A stretch of 64,000 nucleotides of DNA from Cytospora piceicola (GCA_023375675.1 JALQBC010000014.1:1-64000), one strand, 5' to 3'. Shown: positions 20,763 to 35,052, numbered from the stretch's first letter. Program-made: numbers and translations. The notes: a model not told the origin generated them from the letters alone.

Positions 20763-23700
20763 GTGGACCACGATACGAACTTGGTACGTTCGAGGTAGGA
20801 ACTGCGGAAGTTGTCAGAGTACTTTCTCATATTGTTGGCCTTGAAATTTTGCGGCAGGGAATCGGCATTGACACAGACGTTGATCTGGTAGAGGGGACAA
20901 CAGGACCTCGATTTGATACCCGGCCCTCTCTTCTCATTTCCAAGATACCTAGCATAGCAGACAGAATACATGCCCCAATGGCAGTGCAAATCACATCGTT
21001 CCGCTTCCCACATGCGTCAGTCATCTCGGCGGCCCAGGCGAATGAACCTCTTGCCGCGGGTGTAGATCCAGGCGCGAGCTTCGATCAAGCCAGTTCGCCG
21101 GCGGTACCACTCAATGCCAGCGATCGAGGCGGCCAAGCCTCACTACCGGCATGAGCCCGGCCTGTCTCCCATGTCGACAACCCACAAACCGGCTGCCTCT
21201 GCCGTCAGCCATTGACATGGGCACACCAGATCGTGACCATCCACCTCTCATATCCATGCTGGCCCATGCCGTCTCCGACTCGTCAAGCTGCTCGCCACTA
21301 CCCGCGGAAGGATTGAATGGCTGGCTGCCCTTGCCCATCATCAGCGGTCACGAGGACACGAAATAGAAAAAGACAAGAAATAAACCTGGGTCATGTGGCC
21401 AGCCGCGGTGTCCCATTTCGCCACCAACTCCCGACCCCGACTCGAGAGGCTTCCCCCATGATCCGCACCCGCAGTGGCGATCCGTCGGAGGCCCCAGCCG
21501 GCCCAGCCGAGAGGGGGCTGGAGCCGGGCTCTGAGAAGTCCTCTCTAGCCTGCTGGACGGGTTATGTGTGCCCATGTTCCGCAATGTGTCAGTCTGGGGA
21601 CGGGCCACCGAGCGGAAGGGCCAGAGGACACGGGAAACAGCGAGCAGCTCACTGGCTGGCGGGATATGGGACTAGTTTATATGTTTACTGTCCGTCTTCA
21701 TCTTGCGGTGTGTGGTCGGTATGCCGGGGAGGTCGCCCCCTCCTAGGATCTAATCCTAGCTCGAGGGTGTAAGATGATTTGCCAATGCTGTTCTTGTATT
21801 ACCCTGCACCCGCCACGCCGTTTTGTAGCTACCTAGGTCCTGTAGTTGTCTACCTCTGGATGAGTTGGTGAGGCTATTCCAGTGGTACTCAAACATCATC
21901 ATGATTCACAGCATCCCAAGGCTTTCAGCAGCCACATGACTATATGCCAGTGACAAGGCCGGACCGGGCGGGTGATGAGAGAGTTCGGGTCCGCCCTTCA
22001 CGTTGACCATATGAATATGTGTACTGTGTAAGTATCATCATCCATCAAGTCCCTATCCCGGTATAGATGTACTGTGAACAAACCAAGTTAGGGTGCTCAT
22101 GCAGTCGAATGCAGGCGATGCCAGGTTACCCCGTTCTGAACATGGCTGCATGTTCAGGCCATCGTCCGAGCGCACAATGCTCCGTCGTCAAGCCCCCTGG
22201 CCTCTATAAACCTGGTATGTACTGTACATACTACACAGATAGGCAGCGTCTGTTCGGCTCACTCCCCGCCGTGTTCTCGACAAAAAAAAAAGCTACAACG
22301 CAGGTACTCGATCGAGCTGTTGGTGCGGGGACTTACATACATCGTGTGGACATACATGTGTACCATGGTGATAAACACCACACAGCGTACATGCACAGTG
22401 CCACCGTGGGGCTTTTAACGACCCCGTCATGAGCAGCAGGGGCAACACATGCCGGAATGGGAAAGACAGGTGGGTTGGGTCATTACCCAAATCGATAGTG
22501 AACCTCTGCTGAGGATCCGGCGAGGGAGTGTCCCCGCAGTTTCTTGGTTACCTATTTATGGTCTGGACGTTCAATGCCAGACCAGCCGCTTGTTCTTACC
22601 GAGCTGGTACATAGGTATATATCTCATGCTCTCTGTCAAGCGAGCTCAACGTGAGCATGAGAGTATGCTGTGGAGATTGTGAAGGTCGTTCGCTCGGGTG
22701 ACTTAATCTCCGGTCTGAAGAAAGAATAAGTCTTCTCGTTGGTTCCACTGCATATGTCCCCCGCGAAACGGCCGGGGGGAAAAGCAAAACCAGGGAGGAA
22801 AAAGAAGAAAAAATACCTATACCATGCTTCGCACGCGCATACAGCCAACGGCGACGTGGGGTGGCGTTTGAGTTTGGGCGGTCGCATAGCTAGGGTTGTT
22901 TGCTAGAGAACTGCCAGCCTACCCAGTACCATGTCCGCGGTTCGCGTGTGACAATTCATGTAGGTCTAGTACCCTAGGCGTTTCTTTTTCTTAGCCCTAA
23001 TGCCGTGCGATATGCAGGTTCCCATCACGGTGACTTCGCAGGGTCGTCTTCTTTTGGAGATGTCCCACGGTTCCTCAGAGGTGGAAAGTCGACGGTTGAC
23101 CCGTTACGTAGCTGGGCAAGTCACACAAGAATAGCAACGGCGACGATCCCGCGTATAACAACCTTGCTTTAGGATATTGCTCCGGACCCGGCTGGGCGGG
23201 ATATGGCAATAGTTTCTGGTCCCTTCTGGAGACGATCTCATCGGTACCAGACAAAATGACCCATTATATGCTTGGGGTAAGGTATCAGGGTATGTACCCT
23301 CACCTTCGGAGCCGCGGGGAGACACGCCCGGGCGGGCCAGAAAGCACGGCATACTCAAGATACGACGACTTGATCGCGTCAATTATCATCTATCGCCTGC
23401 TGGCTGCACTGCGCCTTCCCGTTGTAACTGAGACATTTTATTTTACTCCGGAGATAGGCATATTGGGAGAGGGGCCATCGCGCCCTCTTTTATTTAGTGC
23501 TCAAATCAAGCTGCGCGCGCGTGTGCCCCATCGGCCATCAACCCTCTCCAGAAGCTCAAATTTGAAGCAGAGGGTCCGCTTCTCCATCGGGACTTGATCG
23601 ACGCCCGTCTGTGGGTAGCCAGATCCACCAGAAGGAGGGGCCAATCTTTGCCTGGCCGGGGTGGCACGGTGCGAGGGACGCACCGGCCGACGTCGCAGAT

Positions 23701-26700
23701 CTCGTCGATTTTAATCAACCCACATTTGACGATCGCCTGAGGAAACGGATGGGATCGTGGAGTTGCCAGGGAGGCCAAGCTTGCTTCTTCCCGCCGCCCA
23801 GCCTGCCAGCCCGTCATCCGGGCCGCCGCGCATGTCTTCCGAGCTGCGAGGCCTCTGTGCTATGTATCGAGCAGGTTTGCCTGTCTGTCCCTGAGCTCGG
23901 TTCGTCTTGGCTCATCATCATCATGCCTTCAACGTGGCCACCGACGACCCAGAGGAAAGGTGGCAGTTTCCTTGCTGCTGCACCCATCACATCATCGTCG
24001 TTCGATGGATGAGGTGATACGAACATGACTCGACGCCAACCTCCTGGGGATTGAAGACTGACGTTGACATTCAGAGACTTGCCGTCCAAATTGTCATGGT
24101 ATGCCTGGCGAGATGAGAGATCGTCAACCGTCCTGCCGCCATGGCCTATCAAGGGGCCTTTTGATGTGGGGGCCACTAATCAGGACAAGAGGAAAGAGCT
24201 GGCTGGCTCCCGAGGTCCATCTGCTGTCGGTTGGTTGCTTGGTTGTCTGGAGAATAATAACTCTCCGAACTGCGAGATCTTGACGTTGTGCCGTCATCAT
24301 CAGTGGGCAGTCGCTGATAGAGCCGCTCATCGTGAGATTGTGAAATGCTTCGTGACGTGAGGTCCGTCCTGGAGGCCAGCGATGAGGGCAGACACCCAGC
24401 TGACCAGCCACCCGAGACGACTCGAGCCTCGTGGTCAGACGAGCGCCACTCTGACCTTGACCTTGCCTGGAATCAACGGATCACGGTGCTGATACTCATG
24501 TGTATCTTGACTGAGCACACTGCCACGATCAAGGCTGGTCAGTAGTACCTCATAGCACATTCTCGGTCAGAGCTAATGAAGCCATCACATGTGCTCACCT
24601 CACTTGCGGCCGCCTGACGTTCTGTGGCTTGGAAGACGTCGACTTGTGTCTTGTTGATGGTCGACATACCCAGTGGTCGTCCTCCTGAGCTCAAGCGACG
24701 GATCCAGATGCCAGATGCTAGATGCTAGATCAAGAAGGTCATATCATATCACCATCCATAGATGGCATGGTACACCTGGACATGTATAAAGAAGTATGGA
24801 GTACAACACACAGTACGTCCCCAGGTACTTTAAGCAGTACAGATTAGAAATACCCAGGTAGGGCCACCCGGGCACACCCGACCGTGCCCGTAGCGTGCAC
24901 TGGGCAGGTGCAGGTCCGAGCGAAAGAAGTCAAGCGCGGGAGAGCTAGGCATTAGCGCCTTGGCTAATGTAATGTACGGGTTTAGTTTAGTCTGGGCCAA
25001 TCTGGCAACTGGGCGTGGATCCATCCCACTCCATCAAAGCCCACCACACAAACCACCAACAAATCTCAATTGATTGAAGCCAGTCACCTTCACCAACAAC
25101 TCCACAATTTCAATGGAGCATTTGTGGATTCATCAAAAATCAGAACTTGAACCTCAAAAGTCCCCTCCACCCCGCAGCCAAGGCGGCAGTACTGGGTAGC
25201 AGTAGCAGCAGCAACAGCTGAAGCGGCAGGCAGAAGCAGCAGCAGCAGCAAATCCAAACGGCCGAGGGGTGACGCCACCTTCAAAAGAAATGGGGTTTAC
25301 CAGTAGCTCTTTTGACAGAAGACACGGGACGGGACCCCTTGAAGCCGATCATCCACAAAAGAGAGCCGTCGGGAGGAGCAGCGTGCATCCCGGAGCTGCA
25401 AAACAGAAGGGAGAAGGAAACTACAACAACACGACGACGACGATGACCAGCAGCATGCCGGGATGGAGGAGAGGACCCCGGCCAATCTCGAGATCGACAA
25501 GATCTAGCAGCGATCCCCAGCTCACCATTTTGTGATTGGCTAAGCGCCCGTCGCGACAGTTGCGGAGCCGTAAGAAAAAAACAACGAAGCCACAGAGGAG
25601 TTGTCAGAGCCTCAGCAGAGGTGTCAGGACTGTCAGGACCGCTAGCCAGTCCTGGTCAGTCTGGCGTCGTCTGGCAGTACCTAGGTAGTGCCAAGTTGGA
25701 AACGGGCACAGGGAACTTGTTGGAGATTTTCCATCACGCAAGGACGCCCACAGGGATATTCCCCCAAGCCTAGCCTTGGAGGGACCAGGACGCCGGTAGA
25801 GATCCGAACAATGGCTCGTTCTTCGAGGCTTTGGCAATCAGACATGTCATGACATGGGAGGTTATCTTGCGTGATGACTACTAAATACCTAAAGTAAACT
25901 ACACACCATCCCTTCCGTCAGCACTACCATGGTACAGTACATACGAACGGCCGCCGTTCTTGCAATCACTTGCAGATTCTGCGAAGCTGACCACCCAATG
26001 GAAAAGCAACTCGTGTGTGACAAGGGAGACACTCGACAGACAAGAAAAATATCTGACAGTCCGATGACCGCGGCAGTGCGGACTGGGCTCCGATTTTTAC
26101 ATGTCACGTTTTCCCCAAATGGCAACCCGACTGAGCACTCGAGCCGGATGCAATGTGTTGTTGTTTGCGTGGGTATGCGCGTGTGAGTCAAGAGGGTGCA
26201 AGGTCAACTGTCTCGTGTGTGTGTGTGTGTGGATGAGTGGGTGGGTGTCTCATCTCATGTGTGATGTGTTGCAGCAGGCACGGTAGTAGTTCTTGAGTTT
26301 GACGTGCATATATACCCCATGAGCATGGCGCTCTCTGGCGCGCAAAAAAACAGGAATGACGCGATGCATGATACCCTGGGTTGTGCTTTTATTCTTGCGG
26401 TGGTGTGCCGTCCTCGATGGGGATTGTTTTCTCAACCCGCATGAGAAGAGGGTGTGAAGCTGGCCAGAACGGCCGGTGAGTTCGTCTATCACCAATGCAT
26501 CAATTGATCGCAATCTTGCATGTGGGATCCAACCCGGAAGGAAGGGGAGGGGGGGCCAGAGGAAATGGGGACTTACATATGGCACTTTTCTCTTCGACCA
26601 CACGCCCCCGTGAAGACGGCGAGCTAGACTCGTGCTGACAATACATACGAGGGCTGTTTCCTCGTCAGAAGAGGCCGTCAACGACGGAACTATCATCCCT

Positions 26701-28481
26701 TGATTATAGCAGCCGAGATAACTTCTCTTTAAAATCAGATGTCGCTCACTCATGTCATGACAGTCCGGAGAACGGAGAGGGGTGGGCGTGTAGGTATAAA
26801 AGGATGAGCCTCCTTCAGATATACATGGAGTACGTACTCAGGGATGTTCTATGTACTCCCATTGTACACTGCCGATCTTCAGATGTCAGAAAAAGCAACC
26901 ATCCACCACATAGTGCTATATCCAGCCCTTCTGCGGGGAAACGTCATAATCCCCCTCCATACACGACAGGTATCGAGAGCCTCTTCTGGTGATGCCGATG
27001 CCGATGCCGATGCCGACGCAGCCAGCAGTCATCAATATTGTCCTCGGGTACTTAAGTTTGTGGACCGCGATTCTGACTTGTCAAGTCTCTCAAAACAGCG
27101 AAGTAAACAGCCTTGTGTCATTGAGCACCACATAGGAAACGCGATCCTCGGAAATAGACCACCCTGCATGCATTGGCCATGCCCGTCAGTGGAGATTTGG
27201 TCTTGTTGGGAGTGTACGGGATTAAGTTCTCGATCTACGATTCCAAGAAGAAAGTCTGACGTTGGACGCCATGAGGTTCATCCCTGACCTTCACACCCAT
27301 CCATCCGCCTTAGCTCCTCTGATGATCCGTCCCCCGGATTTTTATTGCTTCTTTCCCTCTGTTGGTCTGACTAACCCAGTAAGAGATGGGGGGCCTCGGA
27401 GACATGCCATTGGCGAATTCCATATTACCCCCAATAGTAGGGGAGACTGCACCCGGTACCCGGGTGGGTGTGTGTGGGAGGGAAAATGTGGGAATGTGGG
27501 AACGTGGTTGTACTCTTCTGCTGTGTAACTCGGCCCGTGAGCCTCTCACCATGAGGAATATGTCTCGGCCCCAGCCTTATGCGACCTGACAGGTCTCTTA
27601 AGCCTGCGCATGATATATGGTAGTGGCTGCAGCAGGCTGCGCGTCTCTTCACAATACGAGGCACATCTTACTGCGCTCTTTCCCCTTGACTGGGCGAATA
27701 GATACGGATTGTCTGGAGAACACCCAGCAATCGATTTCATGCACCTTGACAGGTTTAGAATCTGGATTGTCACCATCATGTCGTCACTTTGCAAGGAGTC
27801 GTCGGAAGATCAAGCTTTGTGAGAGAAGTTGTGTCTCCTATCATTTAATCCATCTCTATCTTCTGCCTGCCAAAATACGCATCTATGCTTGTCTTGCATA
27901 GGGAGAACGACACGCCATATCATCTGGGGGCGCCAATGCCGAAAGCGAGTATCCAGTATCCGGACAAAATTAGTCCTGAACCTACGCCGGGCACCCAAGC
28001 GAACCTCCTTTGGAACCGAACAACCTTGTGTGTTTTTGCCCCCTTTCCATCCTTGATCTCTTCGGATCTGGTACGAGTGAATATAAACCAATCAGTCCAC
28101 CTGCTGGGTTGAAAAACAAGAAAAAACCCCCGCCTCCAAGAAAAACATTTTGAGCGCCCCTTTTGGCCACATTTTGAGGGCGGAAGTAGAAAATAAAAAC
28201 TAAAAATAAAGAATTAAATCCGAGCAAAGGCCGATAAAAACAAGTACAACCCGCAAGATGTCGAATGCGGACTGGTAGTCCCAGCACCGCGTTGATTCAA
28301 GCGCGCAGTTGTGGTGATGGCCGGAGAGAGTGCTGTTAACCTCAAACCCCGACGCCGTAGTCTTGTTCTCATGGCCGTGAAATCATAAGTCATTTTGTTT
28401 TCCCCGCTGAGGAAGGCTGAAAATAATATGCCAGCGTGTGTCGTGGCTGTTGGGTCACGAGGACGGGGCCAGGTAAGCAGC
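20763..28481. other. 7.7-kb gene-poor region
   Basis: Many short overlapping frames occur on both strands but none has a recognisable domain, codon bias or plausible splice chain. The region contains microsatellite-like tracts: (CAG)n-type around 25195-25250, ACGACG at about 25430-25442, GT-rich at about 26215-26250, and (GATGCC)4 at 26991-27014. Copies of the palindromes TACCTAGGTA (25678) and TGTCATGACA (25845, 26754) also lie here. It may hold regulatory DNA, non-coding RNA or small secreted-protein genes I cannot see. Confidence 0.45.
26991..27017. repeat. hexanucleotide microsatellite (GATGCC)n
   Basis: Four consecutive copies of GATGCC are followed by GATGCC-like GCCGAC. On the plus strand the tract would encode Asp-Ala repeats, but the surrounding frame has no other coding support. 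Confidence 0.8.
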
Positions 28482-30153
28482 TTAGTCGATGCCGCCCATG
28501 TGGATCACGGGCTTCTCGTATCGAGAAGGCAGTGTCATGCGGCGTTGCTGGGTGTGCCAGCGCACAAGCTCGCCCTTCTCACTCGGGGTGCTCATGCTCA
28601 TGCTTCGCTGAGGCTTTCGAAGACGCTGCTGGTCATGCACATCACCATCGGCTCGGCTACCCCAAGAAGTCTATAATCATGTTAGCCACCTGCCGAAGGG
28701 GACGAAATGGCAAGGATCATTGGTACGTACCATGTTGAGAGTGATGAGGGCATAGAGCTTGATAAGGCCGTGGAAGTACCCGAAGGCGACGGAGACAGGC
28801 AGGAACAGGATGTCGCTCGGGTTTCGCAAGAAGAGTCCGGCAAGCTTCACAACCTTGGTAAAACCGAAGACGAAGATAATCTGAGCCCAGAATGCATACT
28901 GGCGGCTCGTTGGGTCCCAGTCGGCGGTTGCCTTCCAGAGTGAAAAGATGATGAATGGGTCCATAACGAAGGCGAGTGAAGTAAAGGTCGCAAAGTGTAG
29001 TGCATATGTACACCAGGGTTGTTGACTAAGGACGAGGGCCAGTCAGCTTCATGATCCTTGGAATAGTAGGCTAGGCCGTTTTTGGAATAGACTTACCGCC
29101 ACACAAATTGTTCAACCATGAGACTCGTCCAGTTGCTCCGCCAGTTGCTCCGCGCCCACCGGGAGCACTGGTAGAGGAACTTCATGCCGTTCTCCAGAGT
29201 CGTCTCGAGCTCACATTCCCGCTCGTACTGGATCCAGGTCTTCCACTGGTGGCTGACGAGCCATCGTGTCACAAAGTTGTCGTCGTCGGCATTGAGAATA
29301 AAGTGTCTCCATTTCTCTCGCTGGAAGCCATCCAGGAACTCTGCACTCTGCAGGATCTCGGACCTATAAGCGCCAGTGCGGCCCGACATGCAAGACGTGC
29401 CGCCATCGATGTTGTGGGTGGCAGAGATCTCAAAGTTGCGGCGCTCAATGTAAGCAGCCCCCAGCCAGTTGAAAATGCGCGTCTTGAGGTCGGCGTTCCA
29501 CTCGCGGCGAACTCGCTGGCATGTGCCAACGCCGCCGATCTTGGGGTCCTCAAAGGGAGCCAGGACCCAAGGCATCAAAGTCTTTGGCCACTCGACGTCA
29601 TCATCTGCCATGATGGTGATGGCAGTCCGGACATGAGGCAGTGCAGCACAAACTTGCATGCGCTTGTTGGCAATGTGCGTGAAGAGGACCTTGATCCGTG
29701 GGTAGTTGAGCGAGTCTGCGAGCTTCTGCAGGGAGGCATGTTTGGCAGCGGTTGTGATGAGGATGAGCTCGTAGGGCTGGCATGCCAAGATGCTTTGGAG
29801 CGAGGGGCGAAGCTCCTCCATGCGATTGTGGATGGTGGGGATCACAACGGTCACATCCTTGGAAGTAAAAGTTGGCTTCTCCGGGATGGGCTTCGACTTG
29901 TAAGTCCAGTGGCTGACGCAGTGGACGAGTAGACGAATGTAACGGTGGAGCCTAGTTGAGATTAGACGTGAGAACGAGGGCGACCTTGCTAGAAGACAGG
30001 AGATACTTACCAGCAAATAATGAACGTCCATGCCCAGAAAGTGGTCGAGTGCCAGAAGGGGAGGTTGAAGATATCAAGGGTCAAAAGAGGGCCTGTGAAG
30101 GGATTCATGGTGTGGGTGTCCACGGACACACTTGGCGCTGTGAGGTTTGCCAT
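28482..30153 (-). CDS. membrane glycosyltransferase, family GT2 (CPS1/GT2-like)
   Basis: Four exons (30153-30011, 29951-29097, 29025-28731, 28670-28482) with introns of 59, 71 and 60 bp join in frame to 493 aa. An N-terminal hydrophobic segment (about 36-60) anchors the protein. The GT-A domain starts at VTVVIPT (81-87). It shows the DDD motif at 164-166 for nucleotide-sugar/metal binding, a second acidic DDDNFVTRW at 270-278, and QCSRW at 309-313, the QxxRW signature of processive synthases. Further membrane segments follow (about 345-430), then a short basic cytosolic tail. Known fungal relatives include Neurospora and Cryptococcus CPS1-type polysaccharide synthases and the GT2 protein needed for hyphal growth in cereal pathogens. 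The polymer made is not known from sequence. The ATG at 30153 gives the anchor segment upstream of the catalytic domain. Confidence 0.88.
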
Positions 30154-33100
30154 TTTGAGTGAGGGGCGATGATTTCGGGTTCGATAGGTTTTGTTCCAAC
30201 CAGGCCTGGTTGGAGAGGCCGCGGGAGTAAGTCAGTTGGGTGGGTGACAGATCAGCAGTGAAGACGCTATGTTCATGTGCCTCTACACTCGGGCTCTCTA
30301 TGCTTGTCTCGAAGGCTTTTCTCCTTCTACGGCAATTCTGTGCTTGCAGACAAGTCTCCTTGGCCAGACAGCTCAGCAAGTGCGTATGCGGTCTCGCTAC
30401 ACCGGAATAGATGGTATAGATGGCGAATGACGGTAGACTGGGTTATTGGAACCGGGTGGGTGATCCGCGGAGTTGCAGATCTTGTGCTGTGATCAACGTC
30501 CTGAAGGTGGCGATATGGGGTTTGGACCAAGTTTGTGTGTGATATCTCGTTACAGAAACAGACAGAGCTGGGTCATGTGAGCCCTCGTGGCCGTTTTCTT
30601 CTTGGAGGTGGGAAAACTATTGGTGTGCAACGAACGACTTCGGAGGAAGGACTGGGCATCGAGCACCTGTAGGGATTTTTATATAGCGACCGAGGAGGTA
30701 ATGTACAAGGTAGGAGATGAGAGATCAAAGACTTTATAACAAATCCATGGTACAGACCAATGGGGGCCCAACAGCAAAGACGAAAAGTAAGGAAACGGGT
30801 TGGAAAAGCAAGACTCCCTCTAAGGTGTTATGAGAGCGAAGGGGGGACTGGATAGATATATAGTCATGGTGGACGGGAGATGGACGGCCGAGGAGAGTTC
30901 GCGGGGAGGAGGGGGGGGGTGGGCAGTCATTGCAGGGAAGATGGGCAGAATTGCTCCGGTTGCAGTGAGGAGAAATACATCAACAAGGAAGTAGGGTGAA
31001 CGATCTGTTTACGAGGATAGACATGCCCACATCATCTGGGGCAATGTACGCGGCCAATGTCCAGAGTACAATTTGTTGATGCGTGTCGAAACTGTGCAGA
31101 GACTGAGGAAAAAAAAGCGCGAGAAACAGAAGAGCCAGTAAGGATGCACTGGATGGTACGTACAGTGCTGATCCAGAAGTGCATGCGGAGGGTTGCAAAG
31201 GGAGGGCCCTAGTCCTCATTTGGATTAGGGGTCCTCTGAGAGGGTACGGGCGTCAGTACAAGATCCACCCAGTCTCATTTCGGAGGGGGGGCCTGCTGGG
31301 GAGTATCGCAACCTCATTGCGGTTGGCCAAGAGGGGCGTGTATCTTGAGAACCCCATAGCGAGAAGCGGCTAAGATACTTGACTTGGGAGGGACATGGAG
31401 AACGCTATGCAGGAGCTCCAAGGATAGGGATTCTCGCCTCGATGGGGCGATGGCCAGCCCCCCTGAATCCCGGCAGCCCACACTTGTTCGCTCTGCGAGA
31501 TGCGGAGTCGAGCATCCACTTGGAAAGGCCCAGACACTGGAGAATTGGGCGATGTTGATGCTTCATTCGCTCCGAGGCTTGGAGGATGCAGCTGGAGCCT
31601 CAGGGATCGCGACTTCATCGTCTGCTGTTGCTTGGCCCCAAACACGAACTCTGGCCCGAGACAACGACCAAAGCCTGGTCTGACGAGCCCACGGAATCGT
31701 GTGCCACTCGTTGGAAAGCTCATGCCATCCACCTTCAAGCCGACCATACCACGCATACAGATCTCGAGGTAGAGAGACCTGAGGCCAGGCTTGCAGGAAC
31801 CCGCCATCGCTGCTGGGCAGTCTGGGAAGCTGGGAACGTCCTTCCTTTGACAAGACGTTTCCAACGTTGATGGACATTGGTGGCCCCACATGTAGGAGGA
31901 ATATGATATGTACTGTACCCAGTATCAATCAGCACCGCTCAGTGACGTCTGAACCCTTTGGACCCGCGGATCAAGCTCGATGGATTGCGATGACATTTCC
32001 CGGAGCTACGAACCTCGGCCGGGGCATGTCCCAGGACGCGGCATCTGGCGAGCTCGACTTGGCTGATCAGGATAGCTCTCGGCGGTGGGGTCACGAAGAT
32101 ACTAAGCAGAGGCTAGGAGCTGGGGTACAATGAGGATGCTGTGCCGAAACTGACATATAGCAATACGACTTGTTAGCTCTTGGATTTTGTGGTGGCCATT
32201 GTCACTCCTGGTGAAGCTGCAAGCCGGCCAAAGACACCTTCTCGACTTAGCCAAGCCCAACAAGCGCGTCGAGGGCTGGCAATATCTGACAGTCCACTGA
32301 GCCCGGTCGGTTCATGTCAGAGTTTTTGTTGGTTGGAACAAACTAGTGGGACTCGGCCGTTTGGTCTGACATAGCTAGTTGTGACTGCTCATCAGGGACA
32401 TGGAACCACGAAATGATGCTGAGGTTGTGATCTCCGCAAGGCCGGCCTGGCAGGCCCACTTCGGCCTGGGAGCTATCCGTTGGTGGTAGGTGGCTCTCGA
32501 TTGAAGCCCTGACGGGCAATCCTGAGCGCGGGCGATGGTACCTCGGTGAGTAGAGGCGAGATTCGCCGTATTTCAAGGTGAAGGTGAAGGGATTGGACTG
32601 ATTGAGGTCGGGAGGACGAATGCTTACCAACATAGACCCGGCAGGGCGACAGGAAGGGAGATGTCGTCTTCGTCTACGGATCCGAAAGTAGAAAAGTTGT
32701 GCGTCCCGTCGGGACGAGAGAGAAAAGACCACCATCTGGCCCCAGCTCATGAGCAGCCCCCCCCTCCCCGACACACAGAAGCTTGGAAGCTTGGAACCTG
32801 GCAATCCAAGTGCCCAGGAGGTACTGATCAGCGGGCAAGACTGGCAAGGTACTCAGGAGGTACTTTGTATAGGCCGGATCTTTGTTCGGTACTGTCAAGC
32901 TTGGAACCTTGGAAGTCTACGGATCCTTAGGTAGGAGGGCATTTATTTAGTGGCCCACAAGCCAGCGCCATCATCACTTCCTAATAAGAAGAGCCTCCGG
33001 ATACCACCCTTTTCTCTGAGGAGGACCCTGATTCAATCCGCAATTAATATCAATTGAATTCTGGGTTCAGAGGAGTCAACAATTTCATCGTCGGCCCAAA

Positions 33101-35052
33101 CCTGCCGGCTCGTATCGAGAGCAGGTATAGGTGGTACAGTCACACTGCAACATGGCAAGATAGCAGATGACAGATGGCATATGGCAGGCAGATGGCAGAT
33201 GTGTGTCGTTGGGTGGTTGGCATGCAGGTACCGGTGCAGTGCCAATGGGACAGATTCCACAGATCCTCCAGGATTTAATACCGATGAGGTGTTATCCGTC
33301 CGAACATTCGGGTCATTTATATGCGTGGGCCGACTGACCATCATTACATGCTTGGGTAGTAGTATGTAAATACGGCTCACCGGCGGATCCCATGGCCCAT
33401 GGCCATGGCCCATAACCCATGGACCGCACCACTGCAGCGTCGTGAACCACGGGCATGTGATATGTGGGAGCTGCACCTAACGGTCTCGACCCTCGAACCT
33501 CGACGGCGCCACAGAAGAGGATCTCGCGGAATACCGAGCTGAAGCGACACTCACCTGCCGGATTCCGCAACATGTGCCGAAAAGGAAGAATATCCCTTTA
33601 TCAAGCCCACCTGGTATGTCGGAATGAGCAGTGCCGTACATGCACAGATATAGACATACATTCCTACATACATATATGGTATGCGCAGGGGCAGAGGAAG
33701 GACACTGCTACTATAATAAGCTCAAACATTGGGGGTTGAGTTACAGCTGCTCCAGCAGAACAGATGCAGGCAGCGCTTGACGCTTGTATCGTCACCAACA
33801 TGCTGTTGGTACTTTTTTTTTTTTTTTTTTTTTTTTCTTTACCGTGCGGGTCGTTTGGAATTGTGTGGCCCAATGACTAAAGTGTTGCTGTGCATAGTAC
33901 CAAGAATGCTACGCAGTATATGCATAGGCCGGAAGGCTCTGCTTCCCCGGACGGAGACTTGAAGCGATCCAGATGGATGGGTCTTGTGTGGTGTTTGAAC
34001 AGGACTCCGAAAGGCGTACTGTACAGTACAACGAAACAGCGGGCTCGCGGTACATGGATAGATACATGGACAATCAGATGTCATATCCTTACCTAGTACC
34101 TACCTACAGCCAAGATCCATGGACGGATTGATGAGCTGTCCTGTCCCGCACTCACGATCCGATGGTCACGCAGTATGGACGGCTGATGACATAGTCAATA
34201 CTGTACTGATTCAATGGTTCCTCAGGAAATCCACCCAGAAACGGAGTATTGTGGTAAGTGTGGATGTAGCTGCACCTTTGGGGAACCCATGGGGGCTATT
34301 TCCAGGGGCGATCCTTACATACGAGGATACAGGGGAGGCCACTACTATGTATATACATCCAGTACCCCGCGGTGTTTCTATTAAAAATATCTACCCAGGT
34401 AGGCATACTCGGAGAACTACCAGCACGTCATATACAACGGCGTACATCTTTGATGGGAAACAATGCAGCTGGAAGGAAGAGGAAAAGGAGAGGTTGGTTC
34501 AGACTTGGTGAGCTATCAGATTCAAGGAATACAAGTACACAGAAGATCATGAGCTTATGAGTACCTACGTACCCTCCAGGTATACACAGTAGTGTAGAGG
34601 AAGTGAGAAATACTGTTGAAGATTGTCTGACTACATACCTACCTAGGTACTTAAGTACGTCCGCCGAATCTTGTACAGGACTGAGTACCGAGGTACTTTA
34701 CGGAGATTAGGGGTATATACCTGGGTACATACATAGTACATCGCTTCGCACCGTATCCCGTGGACCCATCAAAGTCTCCACCAACTGACATTGAACGGAA
34801 GGGGGCGCTTGGATCATCCGACGCTCCATGCTGCTGCGCGGTAAAACGGGCTGTGGCCTGCTGCTGCTGCTGTTGCATGTCGCATGTACCAAGTAACGAC
34901 GTCGGATGAATCACTCGTGAAGCCTTGTATCTACCTACACTACCATAGTATCCAGGTATACTATTTACGGTACTGTACTGTCACCCCAGATATGATGCCA
35001 TTTCGAATGTTACCATTGACACGTTCGACAATTCCAGTATCGAGGTATAGCC
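30154..35052. other. gene-poor region, 4.9 kb
   Basis: The first kilobase upstream of the GT2 gene is probably its promoter. No intact gene is supportable beyond it. A minus-strand frame of about 170 codons (31891-31370) has mildly protein-like third positions but no ATG-anchored structure or domain I recognise. Other items are four CCATGG palindromes within 33390-33422, a 24-nt T run at 33813-33836, and TACCTAGGTA at 34640. Confidence 0.45.
33813..33840. repeat. poly(T) tract
   Basis: Twenty-four uninterrupted T residues are followed by CTTT. Read on the minus strand this is a poly(A) run, which could mark the 3' end of an old retroposed sequence, but no element body or target-site duplication is recognisable. 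Confidence 0.8.

Noticed and set aside
29108..29932. 274-codon plus-strand frame opposite the GT2 gene
   Set aside because: It is antisense to a gene whose DDD and QxxRW motifs and splice sites are clear; its own sequence has no recognisable domain.
31370..31928. Two overlapping minus-strand frames of 121 and 173 codons
   Set aside because: Third-position bias is mild and shared between both frames, there is no motif, and no convincing start or splice context. Kept only as a remark within the gene-poor region.
33480..33510. tRNA-like B-box resemblance (GGTTCGAGG on the minus strand)
   Set aside because: No A-box, acceptor stem or cloverleaf can be formed around it.
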